From: AP-15 sp963716115
Lineage (GTDB): Bacteria > Pseudomonadota > Alphaproteobacteria > ATCC43930 > CGMCC-115725
Direction: 5' to 3'
Length of the DNA stretch: 64,000 nt
NCBI GenBank assembly: GCA_963716115.1
Contig: CAVQSZ010000012.1
Span: 1-64,000, forward strand
A model generated the notes under the pieces. It was not told the DNA's origin, ran no database searches, and was given only the letters and a program-made list of their open reading frames with translations. Position numbers and translations under genes: made by a program. Of this stretch, positions 1 through 7,913 are shown one piece after another. Each line of letters starts with the position of its first letter. The first letter of the stretch is position 1.

Positions 1-232
1 GGTTGAGCTTGGCCCAATTCGGCGGCGTCATCTTCTCCCAGGCGCGGAACGCGGCGAGGCGCCATTCGAGCAGCCACTCCGGCTCCTCCTTCCTGGCCGA
101 GATGAAGCGGACCGTGTCCTCGTCGAGGCCGGGCGGCGCTTCGTCGGTCTCGATGTCGGTGACAAACCCGTATTTGTAGCCCTCTTGCGACAGGGTGCGG
201 ACGGTGTCGAGGGTCTCGGTTGAAGCGCTCAT
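1..232 (-). CDS. sufB: Fe-S cluster assembly protein SufB, N-terminal part (runs off the left edge)
   Basis: The first 77 codons of SufB, the scaffold subunit of the SufBCD complex that builds Fe-S clusters in the cytosol. The translation contains YKYGFVTDIE, then DEDTVRFISARKEEPEWLLEW and FRAWEKMTPPNWAKL, which is the family's conserved opening. The ATG (230-232) overlaps the stop of the upstream Rrf2 gene in an ATGA, so the two are translationally coupled. The rest of the gene, and presumably sufC, sufD and sufS, lie outside the window. Identity is clear from the N-terminus alone; nothing can be said about the missing part. Confidence 0.9.
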   Translation of the reverse strand, partial: MSASTETLDTVRTLSQEGYKYGFVTDIETDEAPPGLDEDTVRFISARKEEPEWLLEWRLAAFRAWEKMTPPNWAKLN

Positions 233-687
233 GCGGTTATCTGATCCCGTCGGGTTGCGGCCGTGGGCAGCCGGTGCGCAAAGGCGGCCGGGGTGACCAT
301 CGCGTCGAGCGACACCGCCTTGAGCGCCTCCTCGACCGCGCGGTTGATCGCCGCCCAATGCGGCCGGGTCGGGCAATAATGGGTGCGCGCGCATTCGGCG
401 ACATGGACCGAGCACTGGGTCAGGCCGATGTCGCCGTCGATCGCGGCCACCACCTCGGCGACCGAGATCGCAGTCGCCCGCCGCGCCAGGCGGTAGCCGC
501 CCGCGGCCCCCCGCGTCGCCGCTGCCAGCCCGGCATGGGCCAGCGCCTTCAGGACCTTGGCGACCGTCGCCCGCGGCAGCCGGGTTTCGGCGGCGACCGT
601 TGCGGCGGTGACCTGCCGCCCGGGGTCGGCGGCGAGATGGGTGGCGACGATGACGCCGTAATCGGCGAGCTTGCTCAGGATGATCAT
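229..687 (-). CDS. Rrf2-family regulator of the SUF operon
   Basis: A 152-residue Rrf2-family winged-helix transcription factor that heads the suf operon. The N-terminal half is the helix-turn-helix (LPRATVAKVLKALAHAGL, about residues 37-54, then the wing RGAAGGYRLAR). Three cysteines, C92, C99 and C105, have the spacing expected of an Fe-S ligating Rrf2 sensor. Members of the SUF-associated clade adjust suf transcription to cluster status, which fits the four-base overlap with sufB. The intergenic region upstream holds an 18-bp direct-repeat array that could be its operator. I infer autoregulation from position only. Confidence 0.85.
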   Translation of the reverse strand: MIILSKLADYGVIVATHLAADPGRQVTAATVAAETRLPRATVAKVLKALAHAGLAAATRGAAGGYRLARRATAISVAEVVAAIDGDIGLTQCSVHVAECARTHYCPTRPHWAAINRAVEEALKAVSLDAMVTPAAFAHRLPTAATRRDQITA

Positions 688-696
688 CGCTCAGGA

Positions 697-757
697 CCAA
701 TTCGCAGCTTGGGGCCAATTCGCAGCCCAGGGCCAATTCGCAGCTCGGGCCAATTCG
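697..757. repeat. Four-copy 18-bp direct repeat upstream of the suf regulator
   Basis: CCAATTCG starts at 697, 715, 733 and 750, a period of 18, 18 and 17 bp; the first three copies continue as CCAATTCGCAGC followed by a G-run. A fifth, degenerate copy (CCAATTCC) lies near 817. The array sits in the gap between the divergent Rrf2 gene (start 687) and response regulator (start 959), a place where an operator array would be expected. No spacer structure or cas genes, so it is not a CRISPR. Confidence 0.6.
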
Positions 758-958
758 TACCGGATTGGTACGCGATACATCGGCCGCCGGGCCGCTCCGG
801 GTCAAGCCCAAAAGCTTGCTCCGGCCAATTCCGCGGCGACGCGGCCCGCGCCGGGCGACCGGCTCGCCGCGCTTGCCCGGCCCGGCCTCGGACACCATGT
901 GATCGCCAGCCGCTCGGCGGTCGCCTGAATGTCAGCAGCGATCTCTCTCGAGGCCGAT

Positions 959-1636
959 ATGAAGATCCTTGTCGTCGAGGACGATCGCGAGACCGCCTCC
1001 TATCTGGTCAAGGGCTTGAGCGAAAGCGGCTACATCGTGGACCGCGCCGGCGACGGCCGCGAGGGGCTGTTTCTCGCCAGCTCCGGCGGCTACGACGCGA
1101 TCATCCTCGACCGCATGCTGCCGGGCATGGACGGGCTGGCGATGCTGGGCGCGCTGCGCGCCGCCGAAATCGGCGCCCCGGCCCTGATCTTGAGCGCGCT
1201 CGGCAGCGTCGACGACCGCGTCAAGGGGCTGCGCGCCGGCGGCGACGATTACCTGGTCAAGCCGTTCGCCTTCAGCGAGCTCCTGGCCCGCGTCGAGGCG
1301 CTGCTGCGCCGGGGCGCGGCGGCGGCGGCGACGACCCGGCTGTGGGTCGCCGACCTCGAGCTCGATCTCTTGACGCGCACCACCAAGCGCGCCGGCAAGG
1401 CGATCGAGCTGTTGCCGCGCGAGTTCCTCCTGCTCGAATATCTGATGCGCAACGCCGGCCATGTGGTGACCCGCACGATGCTGCTCGAGCATGTCTGGGA
1501 CTATCATTTCGACCCGCAGACCAATGTCGTCGACGTGCATGTGAGCCGGCTGCGGCAGAAGATCGACAAGAGCTTCGATCGCCCGCTGCTGCACACCGTG
1601 CGCGGCGCCGGCTACTGCCTGCGGGCCTCGGACTAG
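959..1636 (+). CDS. OmpR/PhoB-type response regulator
   Basis: A 225-residue two-component response regulator. The receiver domain opens MKILVVEDD, the phosphoacceptor is D51 in IILDRMLPGMDG and the conserved lysine is K101 in DDYLVKPF. The C-terminal winged helix (about 125-222) has the transcription-loop signature HVSRLRQKID and ends VRGAGYCL. I chose the ATG at 959, ten codons inside a longer open frame, because the receiver fold begins there and GAGG sits seven bases upstream. The sensor kinase starts 15 bp downstream, so the two form an operon. The stimulus is unknown. Confidence 0.93.
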   Translation: MKILVVEDDRETASYLVKGLSESGYIVDRAGDGREGLFLASSGGYDAIILDRMLPGMDGLAMLGALRAAEIGAPALILSALGSVDDRVKGLRAGGDDYLVKPFAFSELLARVEALLRRGAAAAATTRLWVADLELDLLTRTTKRAGKAIELLPREFLLLEYLMRNAGHVVTRTMLLEHVWDYHFDPQTNVVDVHVSRLRQKIDKSFDRPLLHTVRGAGYCLRASD

Positions 1637-1651
1637 CGGCGGCCGCCCGCC

Positions 1652-3091
1652 GTGGCCGCCGACAAGCTGCTGCTCCCGGCCCGGCGGTCGTGGGCCGCGC
1701 CGCGGCGGCTCCTCGCCGGCGCAAGGCGGCTGGTGCGCACCCACGCCTTTCGCCTCGCCGCGCTCTATTTCGCGGTGTTCGCCGCCTCGGTGCTGGGCGT
1801 GCTGCTGTTCGTCTATTGGACGAGCGCCGGCTTTGTCGAGCGGCAGACCGAGGCGACGCTCGACGCCGAGATCACCGGGCTCGCCGAGCAATACGCGCAA
1901 CGCGGCCTGAGCGGCCTCGTCCAGATCGTGGCGGCGCGCAGCGCCGGCGACCGCGGCGACGCCATGCTCTATCTGGTGACCGATCCCGACGGGCGCCCGC
2001 TGGTCGGCAACATCGCCGCCTGGCCGGCGGGCGTGCCGGCGCGCTCGGGCTGGCTTTCCTTCACCGTCGAGGCCAAGGCCAAGGGCCGCGCCGCGACCCA
2101 CCCGGCGCGCGGCCGGATGATCATCATCCCCGACGGCTACCGCCTGCTGGTCGGCCGCGACATCAGCGACGCGGCGGCGTTCCGCGACCGGGTCAAGGCG
2201 ACCTTGCTGTGGGCCGGGCTCTTGGCGCTCGGCATCGGCCTCTTGGGCGGCGCCATGATGAGCCGCAACCTGTTGCGGCGGGTCGAGCTCGTCAACCGCA
2301 CCAGCGAGCGGGTGATGGCCGGGAACCTCTCCGACCGCGTCCCGCTCGGCGGCAGCGGCGACGAGTTCGACCAGCTCGCCGCCAACCTCAACCGCATGCT
2401 CGAGCAGATCGAGCGGCTGATGACGGCGATGCGCGAGGTCACCGACGATGTCGCCCACGACCTCAAAACCCCGCTGTCGCGGCTGCGCGCGCGGCTCGAG
2501 CTGGCGCTGCTCGGGCCCGCCGACGATGCCGGCCGGCGCGAGGCGATCCGTGCGGCGATCGACGAGGCCGATCGGCTGCTGGCGACCTTCAATGCGCTCC
2601 TCGGGATCGCCGAAGCCGAATCGGGCGCGGGCCGCGACCGGGCCGAGCGGCTCGACCTCTCCGAGGTGGCGCGCGCGGCGGCCGAGCTCTACGAGCCGGT
2701 CGCCGAGGAGAAGGGCTTCGCGCTGTCGATCGCGGCCGAGCCCGGCGTCGTCATCCGCGGCGACCGGCACCTCTTGTCGCAGGCGCTGGCCAATCTGTTC
2801 GACAACGCGCTCAAATACGCCGGCGGCGGCGAGATCCGGGTGCGCGTGCGGCGCCGCGGTGGCCGCGCCATCCTCGACGTCGCCGACCGCGGCCCGGGCA
2901 TCCCCGAGGCCGACCGCGAAACCGTGCTCGACCGCTTTGTCCGCCTGGAGCCGAGCCGCAGCACGCCGGGCAACGGGCTCGGCCTCAGCCTGGTGCGGGC
3001 GGTCGCGCGCCGCCACGACGGCACGGTCGAGCTCGGCGACAACGAGCCGGGGCTGCGGGTCCGCCTCGAGTTTCCGGCGCTGGCCGCCTGA
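1652..3091 (+). CDS. Membrane sensor histidine kinase
   Basis: A 479-residue kinase partner of the response regulator just upstream, starting at GTG. Two membrane segments (about residues 33-56 and 184-203) bracket a periplasmic sensor of roughly 125 residues. A HAMP linker follows, then the H-box DDVAHDLKTPLSRL with H269, an N-box with N385 (LANLFDNALKYA), the G1 motif DRGPGIPE and a G2 motif NGLGLSLV. This is the architecture of heavy-metal or antibiotic-responsive HPK1 kinases, but no ligand can be read from the sensor domain. It ends one base before a small convergent gene. Confidence 0.93.
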   Translation: MAADKLLLPARRSWAAPRRLLAGARRLVRTHAFRLAALYFAVFAASVLGVLLFVYWTSAGFVERQTEATLDAEITGLAEQYAQRGLSGLVQIVAARSAGDRGDAMLYLVTDPDGRPLVGNIAAWPAGVPARSGWLSFTVEAKAKGRAATHPARGRMIIIPDGYRLLVGRDISDAAAFRDRVKATLLWAGLLALGIGLLGGAMMSRNLLRRVELVNRTSERVMAGNLSDRVPLGGSGDEFDQLAANLNRMLEQIERLMTAMREVTDDVAHDLKTPLSRLRARLELALLGPADDAGRREAIRAAIDEADRLLATFNALLGIAEAESGAGRDRAERLDLSEVARAAAELYEPVAEEKGFALSIAAEPGVVIRGDRHLLSQALANLFDNALKYAGGGEIRVRVRRRGGRAILDVADRGPGIPEADRETVLDRFVRLEPSRSTPGNGLGLSLVRAVARRHDGTVELGDNEPGLRVRLEFPALAA

Positions 3092-3277
3092 TCAGCAGAT
3101 TTCCGGGTCGTCGTCGCGCCGCTCGCGGTCCTCAAAGCGCCGGGCGGTTTCCTCGATCATGTCGCGCACGCCCTGCCGATCGAGCCCGGCGCTGCGCAGC
3201 ACGGAAACCATGATCTCGTCGTCAAGCAGCTCGTCGAGGCTCGGCTGGTAGCGCCAGCATCCGGACCGCCCGCTCAT
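3092..3277 (-). CDS. Small conserved protein, function unknown
   Basis: A 61-residue acidic, probably helical protein (YQPSLDELLDDEIMVSVLRSAGLD...VRDMIEETARRFEDRER). I recall similar short proteins of the form DELLxDxxxxxVMxxxGV in alphaproteobacteria, but no function is known to me. It lies convergent to and directly abutting the sensor kinase stop. Codon use matches the neighbours. There is no signal peptide or membrane segment. Confidence 0.6.
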   Translation of the reverse strand: MSGRSGCWRYQPSLDELLDDEIMVSVLRSAGLDRQGVRDMIEETARRFEDRERRDDDPEIC

Positions 3278-3415
3278 GATCTCCCCTCCGTCACCTGCGA
3301 ATTCTACGCAGCTTGGCCGGCAAGCATGACCGGAATGTGACGCGGGATCGGAAATTTCGCGGCAATTAGTGTATTTATCGGGCGATCTTGTCGCTTAAGT
3401 AGAGGCGATGCGGCG

Positions 3416-4284
3416 TCAATGAGGATCAAGATCGCCGTAGGAGCAAAGCCTTATGCCGCACTCCTCGATGCGGCGGGCGACGGCCGGGCTCACGAGCGCC
3501 GCCAGCTCCTCGCCATGGCGGTAGCCCGGCATCGCCGCCGCCAGCGCCGGCGTGCGCTCCGCCGCCGGGTGGAAATAGAATTCGCTGACCCCGTCCGGCA
3601 GATGCGGCAGCAGCCGCAGCACGCGGTCCTCGGTCATGGCGCCGCTCCAGGCGAGGCCAAAGAGGTGGTCGTTGACGGCGAGGCCGGCGCGCAGCAGACG
3701 CCGCCGCAACCGCCCGATCCAGAATTGATAGAGTGGGGCGGAGCAGCGCTCTGCGGGGAAAGCCCGACGCAGCACCGCGACCGGCTCCGAGGGCACGCGC
3801 ACCGCCTTCATGCCGTAGTCGCGGCCGATTCGACGATCAGCAGCCGGGCGACGGTCGGGTGAAGGTGCATGTGCTTGTGGGCGTTGACGTGGTCGAGCGT
3901 GAGGCCGGTCGCGCGAAACGCCGCGAGCTGCGCCCGGATCTCCCGCGCCAGCTGGCGGCGGACCCGCGGCAGAAAGAAAAACCGCACGCCGGCGCGGGCC
4001 ATGTTCGGATCGAACCGGCCGTCGTCGCCGACCAGCGCCGCCGCCTCCTCGGCGGGCAGCACCGGGCGGCCGTCGACGAGGGTCAGATGCAGGCCGACGC
4101 GAAGCCCCGGCAGCCGACGGGCGCGCTCGACCGCATCGGCCGCCGCCGGGGCCCCGATCATCAGGCTCGCGGTCGACAGGATGCCATGCAGATGCGCCTG
4201 CTCGACCGCCTCGTTGACCGACGGGTCGAGGCCGAAATCGTCGGCGCAGACAATGAGCCGCTTCAACCCGGCAACCTCGGACAC
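3416..4284 (-). pseudogene. hpnK: Hopanoid deacetylase HpnK (ChbG/YdjC family), frameshifted
   Basis: HpnK removes the acetyl group from N-acetylglucosaminyl bacteriohopanetetrol. The N-terminal part reads KRLIVCADDFGLDPSVNEAVEQAH, SLMIGAPAAADAVERAR, GLHLTLVDGRPVL and LDHVNAHKHMHLHPT, giving the metal-site residues of the YdjC fold (DD near the start, HLH and HKHxHLHP). The frame breaks at about 3831: GTCGAATCGGCC would read VEIGRDYGMKAVRVP if the AA were AAA, and the downstream frame continues correctly to YGDLDPH. A one-base deletion in a homopolymer therefore splits an otherwise complete gene. It belongs with hpnJ and hpnI, from which it is separated by a 2.2 kb island. Confidence 0.88.
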
Positions 4285-4285
4285 C

Positions 4286-4540
4286 GCACGGCTGACCGGA
4301 CCGCCGAAATCGGTTTTGGAGCTGGTGTTGGATCACAACCCCAGCTCGTCATGCCCGTGCTCGTCACGGGCATTCACGCCTTTCAAAAGCCGGAACGGGG
4401 GGCGTGGATGCCCACGGATCACGTCCGTGGGCTGAAGGCCCACGGGACAAGCCCGGCCATGACAATATTTGGTTGTGCTGACGATGCATCGCTATCGTGT
4501 TTGTCTCTCCCCGAAGCGGAACCGGACAGCTGTGGCGCAT
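4286..4540. repeat. REP/MITE-like repeat cluster next to hpnK
   Basis: A patch of dispersed repeats. Left end is CACGGCTGACCGG (about 4289) and right end CCGGACAGCTGTGGC (about 4526), resembling the terminal repeats of the IS4 remnant at 28057-28830. Inside are GTCATGCCCGTGCTCGTCACGGGCAT and a CCCGTGGGC-type hairpin that recurs at about 20890, 26975, 27960 and 59400. The stretch 4440-4540 is similar, in reverse orientation, to 59480-59570. No gene is visible. Confidence 0.6.
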
Positions 4541-4571
4541 AGCCGTGCATGACGATTGCCGCGAGAAGACA

Positions 4572-4790
4572 TTATCCGAATCTCGTCCGAGCAGCAGACC
4601 GAACGGAGCCCGGCATGCCCGATGGATTCCGCGCTCCATGCCGGATCGCGTGAATAATGATCTCGGTTTCTGTCGCCTCGTAGGACACCAGACAGGGATA
4701 GGGCGTCGTCGTCATTCGGCCGATCGCGGATCGCTGGAGGCGCCCGCGGGCGTGCCGACCTGACCCCATTCCAGATGGCGGGACGAATGA
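4572..4790 (-). pseudogene. Remnant of a RelE/ParE-type toxin gene
   Basis: The reading frame ends PYPCLVSYEATETEIIIHAIRHGARNPSGMPG, which is the C-terminal strand-and-tail of RelE/ParE toxins (compare the common form RYPYLIFYxVxxDEVxIxHIRHxARxPxxMPG). The N-terminal helices and any antitoxin gene are absent or unrecognisable. It lies between the repeat cluster beside hpnK and the AT-richer SLOG/PRTase segment, so it is probably debris of an incoming element. Confidence 0.5.
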
Positions 4791-5166
4791 GATTCGGTCA
4801 TATGTTACGGCACCCGTAACCCCTCGATCGGCCGAGGGCCGGCGCATTTGCCGAAAATCTTGAGTTCTGAAATGGCTCGGCTCTGGCTGAAGTGCACCTC
4901 GTTTTGACCGGTTCCGATCACTTATCGGACTTCGTAAACCACCACCAAGGTGCAAATTCGTTTTTGTCGTTCGTCGTCGTGATCAGCGAGCCGCATACCG
5001 TGCACCTGTAAGTTTCTTCCTCCAGACATGAAACCCCGGAAGGTGCGCGAAGCCACGCCGACCGAGTTTTTATGCGGACCGTCGCCCCGCCCTTTTTTCA
5101 CTTGTGCGAGGCGATCCGGGCAGGGGGTTGTCTGATCCATCTGGGCAGAGAGCACCCTCCGTGGCA
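4791..5166. other. AT-richer stretch with a possible zinc-ribbon fragment
   Basis: No intact gene is supported. On the minus strand the frame 4918-5097 is open and encodes ...CLEEETYRCTVCGSLITTTNDKNEF...WWWFTKSDK, with a CxxC pair, but has no plausible start codon. Base composition is clearly lower in GC than the hpn genes on either side. Confidence 0.3.
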
Positions 5167-5736
5167 TTAAGCGGGGGTTAGCGAAGGAAGCTGCGGCTGA
5201 TCGTGCTTACCGTAAGCGCGATCTTCGAGAGTGGCTTTCAGTTGGGTTTCGCTGCGAAGGCTTGCATCGCAGGCGGCAAGGAAACTGTGCCACTGAGCGT
5301 AGGCCTTGAGTTCCGAGAACCGGCGCTCGGGCACGATGTAAACAACAACCTTTTTTTCCTGCCGTAATAGACGTAACACATTGAGAAGCGTCCCGGTGCT
5401 CTTGCCATCCCAGATCATGAACCCGTAGGTCGCGTCATGCGCCATAGCGCGATCCTTCGCAGCATAAAACTGGCGGCCCCTATTATGGATGTCAGCCGCG
5501 ATTTTTCGCGTATTCCATTGCCCAATGTTGTTACGGCAAGCCGATCCTGAGCAAAACACCTCCACATTTTCATAGTGCTTGCTGTGTAAATACTGCTGTA
5601 CGGCCTTATCTGCTCCGTTGGCATCGCCTACGATGACGTGCAGGTGTTTGTCGATGATCTTGTCGAGCCGTTCGCGAATTGGTGCGCCGAGGCGGGATAC
5701 GCGACGGGAGCCGCCTATGAAAACCGTCTTTGTCAT
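5167..5736 (-). CDS. SLOG-superfamily (Rossmannoid nucleotide-binding) protein
   Basis: A 189-residue cytosolic protein. It opens with a Rossmann-type strand and glycine loop (VFIGGSRRVSRL), then VGDANGADKAVQQYL, a CSG segment, YAAKDRAMAHDATYGFMIWDGKSTGTLLNVLRL and a final strand KKVVVYIV. This order (GGSR, DANGADK, AAKD, WDGKSxGT) fits the SLOG fold, which binds nucleotides or nucleotide-derived signals. The ATG overlaps the stop of the upstream phosphoribosyltransferase in an ATGA, so the two are made together. I recall this pair elsewhere in bacteria but not an assigned function. The gene is richer in A and T than the hpn genes around it, which suggests acquisition by transfer. Confidence 0.7.
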   Translation of the reverse strand: MTKTVFIGGSRRVSRLGAPIRERLDKIIDKHLHVIVGDANGADKAVQQYLHSKHYENVEVFCSGSACRNNIGQWNTRKIAADIHNRGRQFYAAKDRAMAHDATYGFMIWDGKSTGTLLNVLRLLRQEKKVVVYIVPERRFSELKAYAQWHSFLAACDASLRSETQLKATLEDRAYGKHDQPQLPSLTPA

Positions 5737-6410
5737 CGGAAGCTCCGGGTTCTAGTGATCGTCAGCGCATAAACCTCCGCTGCCTTGCCCTGCTCGATAA
5801 AGGTGGTGGTGATGGCATTCATCGTAGCGCCTGAACGGTAGAGGTCGTCGAGCAGGAGAATCTTGCGGCCTTGCGTAGCAACCATATCGACGGTGTGAAC
5901 ACCGTCCAATTCCTTCAGGCGCTCGTCGAGGTCGAAAATGTTTTTCAACTGCGGCGTGTCGCGAGTTTTTGTGACGCACTCGACCAGCGGAATGCGTAGC
6001 TGGTTGCTTATTTCTTTCGCAAGCAGGATCACGGGCTGAACAGTGCGGGCGCTCGACGGCGGGACGGGGACGATCATTTCAATCGGGGGCCGCCATGTGC
6101 CAAGAAAAGTTACCGCTGCGGCAACGATCTCGGGGAGCGGAACGTGGCGCAGTTTCATCAGCGGCAAATCATCGGAAAGTGGCAGGACGGCTCCGCGCTC
6201 GACGTGCGCACGTTGATACGGCCATTTCCTATCGATCATAACGAATATGGCCAACGTGTGCAATTCGAGCACGAAGCCGTATTCCACTTCGGAGGTTGGC
6301 CGCTGATGGAACTGCGCTACGTTCCGGCTCCCAAGTGGCCGGCCGGAGACACAAGCACCGTCTAACGAAAGGCACATAAGCCCATATGACAAGCGCCGCC
6401 ACTGATCCAC
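5733..6410 (-). CDS. ComF-like phosphoribosyltransferase, partner of the SLOG protein
   Basis: A type I phosphoribosyltransferase. The PRPP loop is ILLLDDLYRSGATMNAI near residue 185; upstream are IVPVPPS and TRDTPQLKNIFDLDERLKELDGVHTVD, and the end is ALTITRTR. From about residue 90 on the protein looks complete. The N-terminal third is odd: it lies inside a roughly 200-bp quasi-palindrome and matches what I expect of the family only in patches (GFVLELHTL), while the opposite strand of the same DNA encodes a rival version (GSALDVRTL...NEYG). The true start is therefore uncertain, and I give the longest frame. It overlaps the SLOG start by four bases. Confidence 0.68.
   Translation of the reverse strand: MDQWRRLSYGLMCLSLDGACVSGRPLGSRNVAQFHQRPTSEVEYGFVLELHTLAIFVMIDRKWPYQRAHVERGAVLPLSDDLPLMKLRHVPLPEIVAAAVTFLGTWRPPIEMIVPVPPSSARTVQPVILLAKEISNQLRIPLVECVTKTRDTPQLKNIFDLDERLKELDGVHTVDMVATQGRKILLLDDLYRSGATMNAITTTFIEQGKAAEVYALTITRTRSFR
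6135..6332. repeat. About 200-bp quasi-palindrome over the 5' end of the phosphoribosyltransferase gene
   Basis: The arms 6135-6236 and about 6240-6332 are inverted copies of each other, roughly 80 percent identical by eye, around an ATCGAT centre (6231-6236). Matching blocks include GGAACGTGGCGCAGTTTCAT on the left against GGAACGTAGCGCAGTTCCAT from the reverse complement of the right, and GCACGTTG against ACACGTTG. Because of this, both strands encode AQFHQR-type peptides. Confidence 0.75.
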
Positions 6411-6480
6411 AACGAGGCTCCCCCCAGGGCCACCTCCACACGGCTCCTCACGTCACAGAAATAGCAATTACAAAAATCGC

Positions 6481-7913
6481 TCAGCCGGCCATCTCCCGGT
6501 GGCGCAGGAAGTGGAAGAACTCGACGCCTTCGCGCAGGCGGCGGCGCATCATTTCGGGGCTGCGGATCATCTCGGCGACGAGGGCGGCGATCTTTTTGCG
6601 GCGGAAATAGAAGCGCTTGTAGAACGTCTCCAGCGACTGGAAGATTTCGGTGTGCGACAGATGCGGGTAGTGCAGGGGCGCGATCTGCACCCCGCGCTCG
6701 TCGATCAGCTCGGCGTGGCCGGTGTCGAGCCAGCCGTTCTCGACCGCCTGGCGATAGAGATAGGTGCCGGGATAGGGGGCGGCGAGCGAGACCTGGATCG
6801 TGTGCGGGTTGATCTCGCCGGCAAAGCGGATGGTTTCCTCGATCGTCTCGCGGGTCTCGCCGGGGAGCCCGAGGATGAAGGTGCCGTGGATCGTGATCCC
6901 GAGCTCGTGGCAGTCCTTGGTAAAACGCCGCGCGATGTCGATCCGCATCCCCTTCTTGATGTTGTTCAGGATCTGCTGGTTGCCCGATTCGTAGCCGACC
7001 AGCAGCAGCCGCAGCCCGTTGTCGCGCAGGATTTCGAGTGTGGCGCGCGGCACGTTCGCCTTGGCGTTGCACGACCAGGTGACGCCGAGCCGGCCCAATT
7101 CGCGGGCGATCGCCTCGGCGCGCGGGCGGTCGTCGGTAAAGGTGTCGTCGTCGAAGAAGAACTCCTTGACCTGCGGGAAGAGGCTCCTGGCCTGCCGGAT
7201 CTCCTCGATCACGTGGCCGACGCTGCGCACCCGGTAGCGGTGCCCGCCGACCGTCTGCGGCCACAGGCAGAAGGTGCATTTCGAGCGGCAGCCGCGCCCG
7301 GTGTAGAGCGACACGTAGGGGTGCTTCAGATAGCCGATGAAATAGTCCTCGATTCTGCAGGTCGCGCTTGTAGACCTCGGTCACGAAGGGCAGCCGGTCC
7401 ATGTCCTCGAGGATCGCGCGGTCGCGGTTGTGGCTGATCGCCGCCGCCCGGCATTGCGCCAGCTGAGCCCGTCGATATCCGTCGAACGCGCGGCCCTCGG
7501 CCACTTCCTTGATCGTGAAGTCGAACTCCTCGCGGGCGACGAAGTCGAGCGCCGCCGACGCCTTCAGGCTGTCCTCGGGCTCGACCGCGACCTTGGCCCC
7601 GACGAGCCCGATCTTGAGCCGCGGGTTGGCGTCCTTCAGCGCCTCGGCGACCTTGACGTCGGAGGCGAAGGACGGGGTCGAGGTGTGCAGCACCGCCAGC
7701 TCGTAATCGGCCGCCGAGCGGCAGCACCTGGTCGAGCCGCAGCCGCGCCGGCGGCGCATCGACGAGCCGGCTGCCGGGCACCAGCGCCGCCGGCTGGGCG
7801 AGCCAGGTCGGATACCAGAACGAGCGGATCTCGCGCTTGGCCTGGTAGCGCGAGCCGGCGCCGCCGTCGAACCCGTCGAACGACGGCGGGTGCAGGAACA
7901 GCGTCTTCATCAT
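6481..7913 (-). pseudogene. hpnJ: Hopanoid radical SAM protein HpnJ, broken by several frameshifts
   Basis: HpnJ is the B12-binding-type radical SAM enzyme linked to forming the cyclitol ether head group of bacteriohopanetetrol. All parts are present in order but in changing frames: MMKTLFLHPPSFDGFDGGAG, HTSTPSFASDVKVAEALK, EEFDFTIKEVAEGRAF, DIDGLSW, DRAILEDMDRLPFVTEVYKRDL, RIEDYFIGYLKHPYVSLYTGRGCRSKCTFCLWPQ (the CxxxCxxC cluster motif), FFFDDDTFTD and the C-terminal half. Breaks lie near 7712, 7480, 7450 and 7358; the first is an extra G (CTCGGCGGCC for CTCGCGGCC). It starts in an ATGA overlap with hpnI. Consensus error and genuine decay are both possible. Confidence 0.88.

Noticed and set aside
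697..757. CRISPR array
   Set aside because: The repeat is 8-14 bp with an 18-bp period, leaving almost no spacers, and there are no cas genes.
932..3016. Long minus-strand frame antisense to the sensor kinase and regulator
   Set aside because: Histidine/glutamine/arginine-rich composition typical of antisense to alphaproteobacterial genes; no domain, no ribosome-binding site.
220..3213. Very long open frame on the plus strand of the suf/two-component region
   Set aside because: It is an arginine/proline-rich shadow frame over genes with clear motifs in other frames. High GC makes such frames common throughout the window.
6144..6365. Plus-strand frame MAQFHQR...NEYG as a separate gene
   Set aside because: It lies wholly in the quasi-palindrome and mirrors the N-terminus of the PRTase; it lacks the PRPP site. 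I treat it as the other arm of the inverted duplication.
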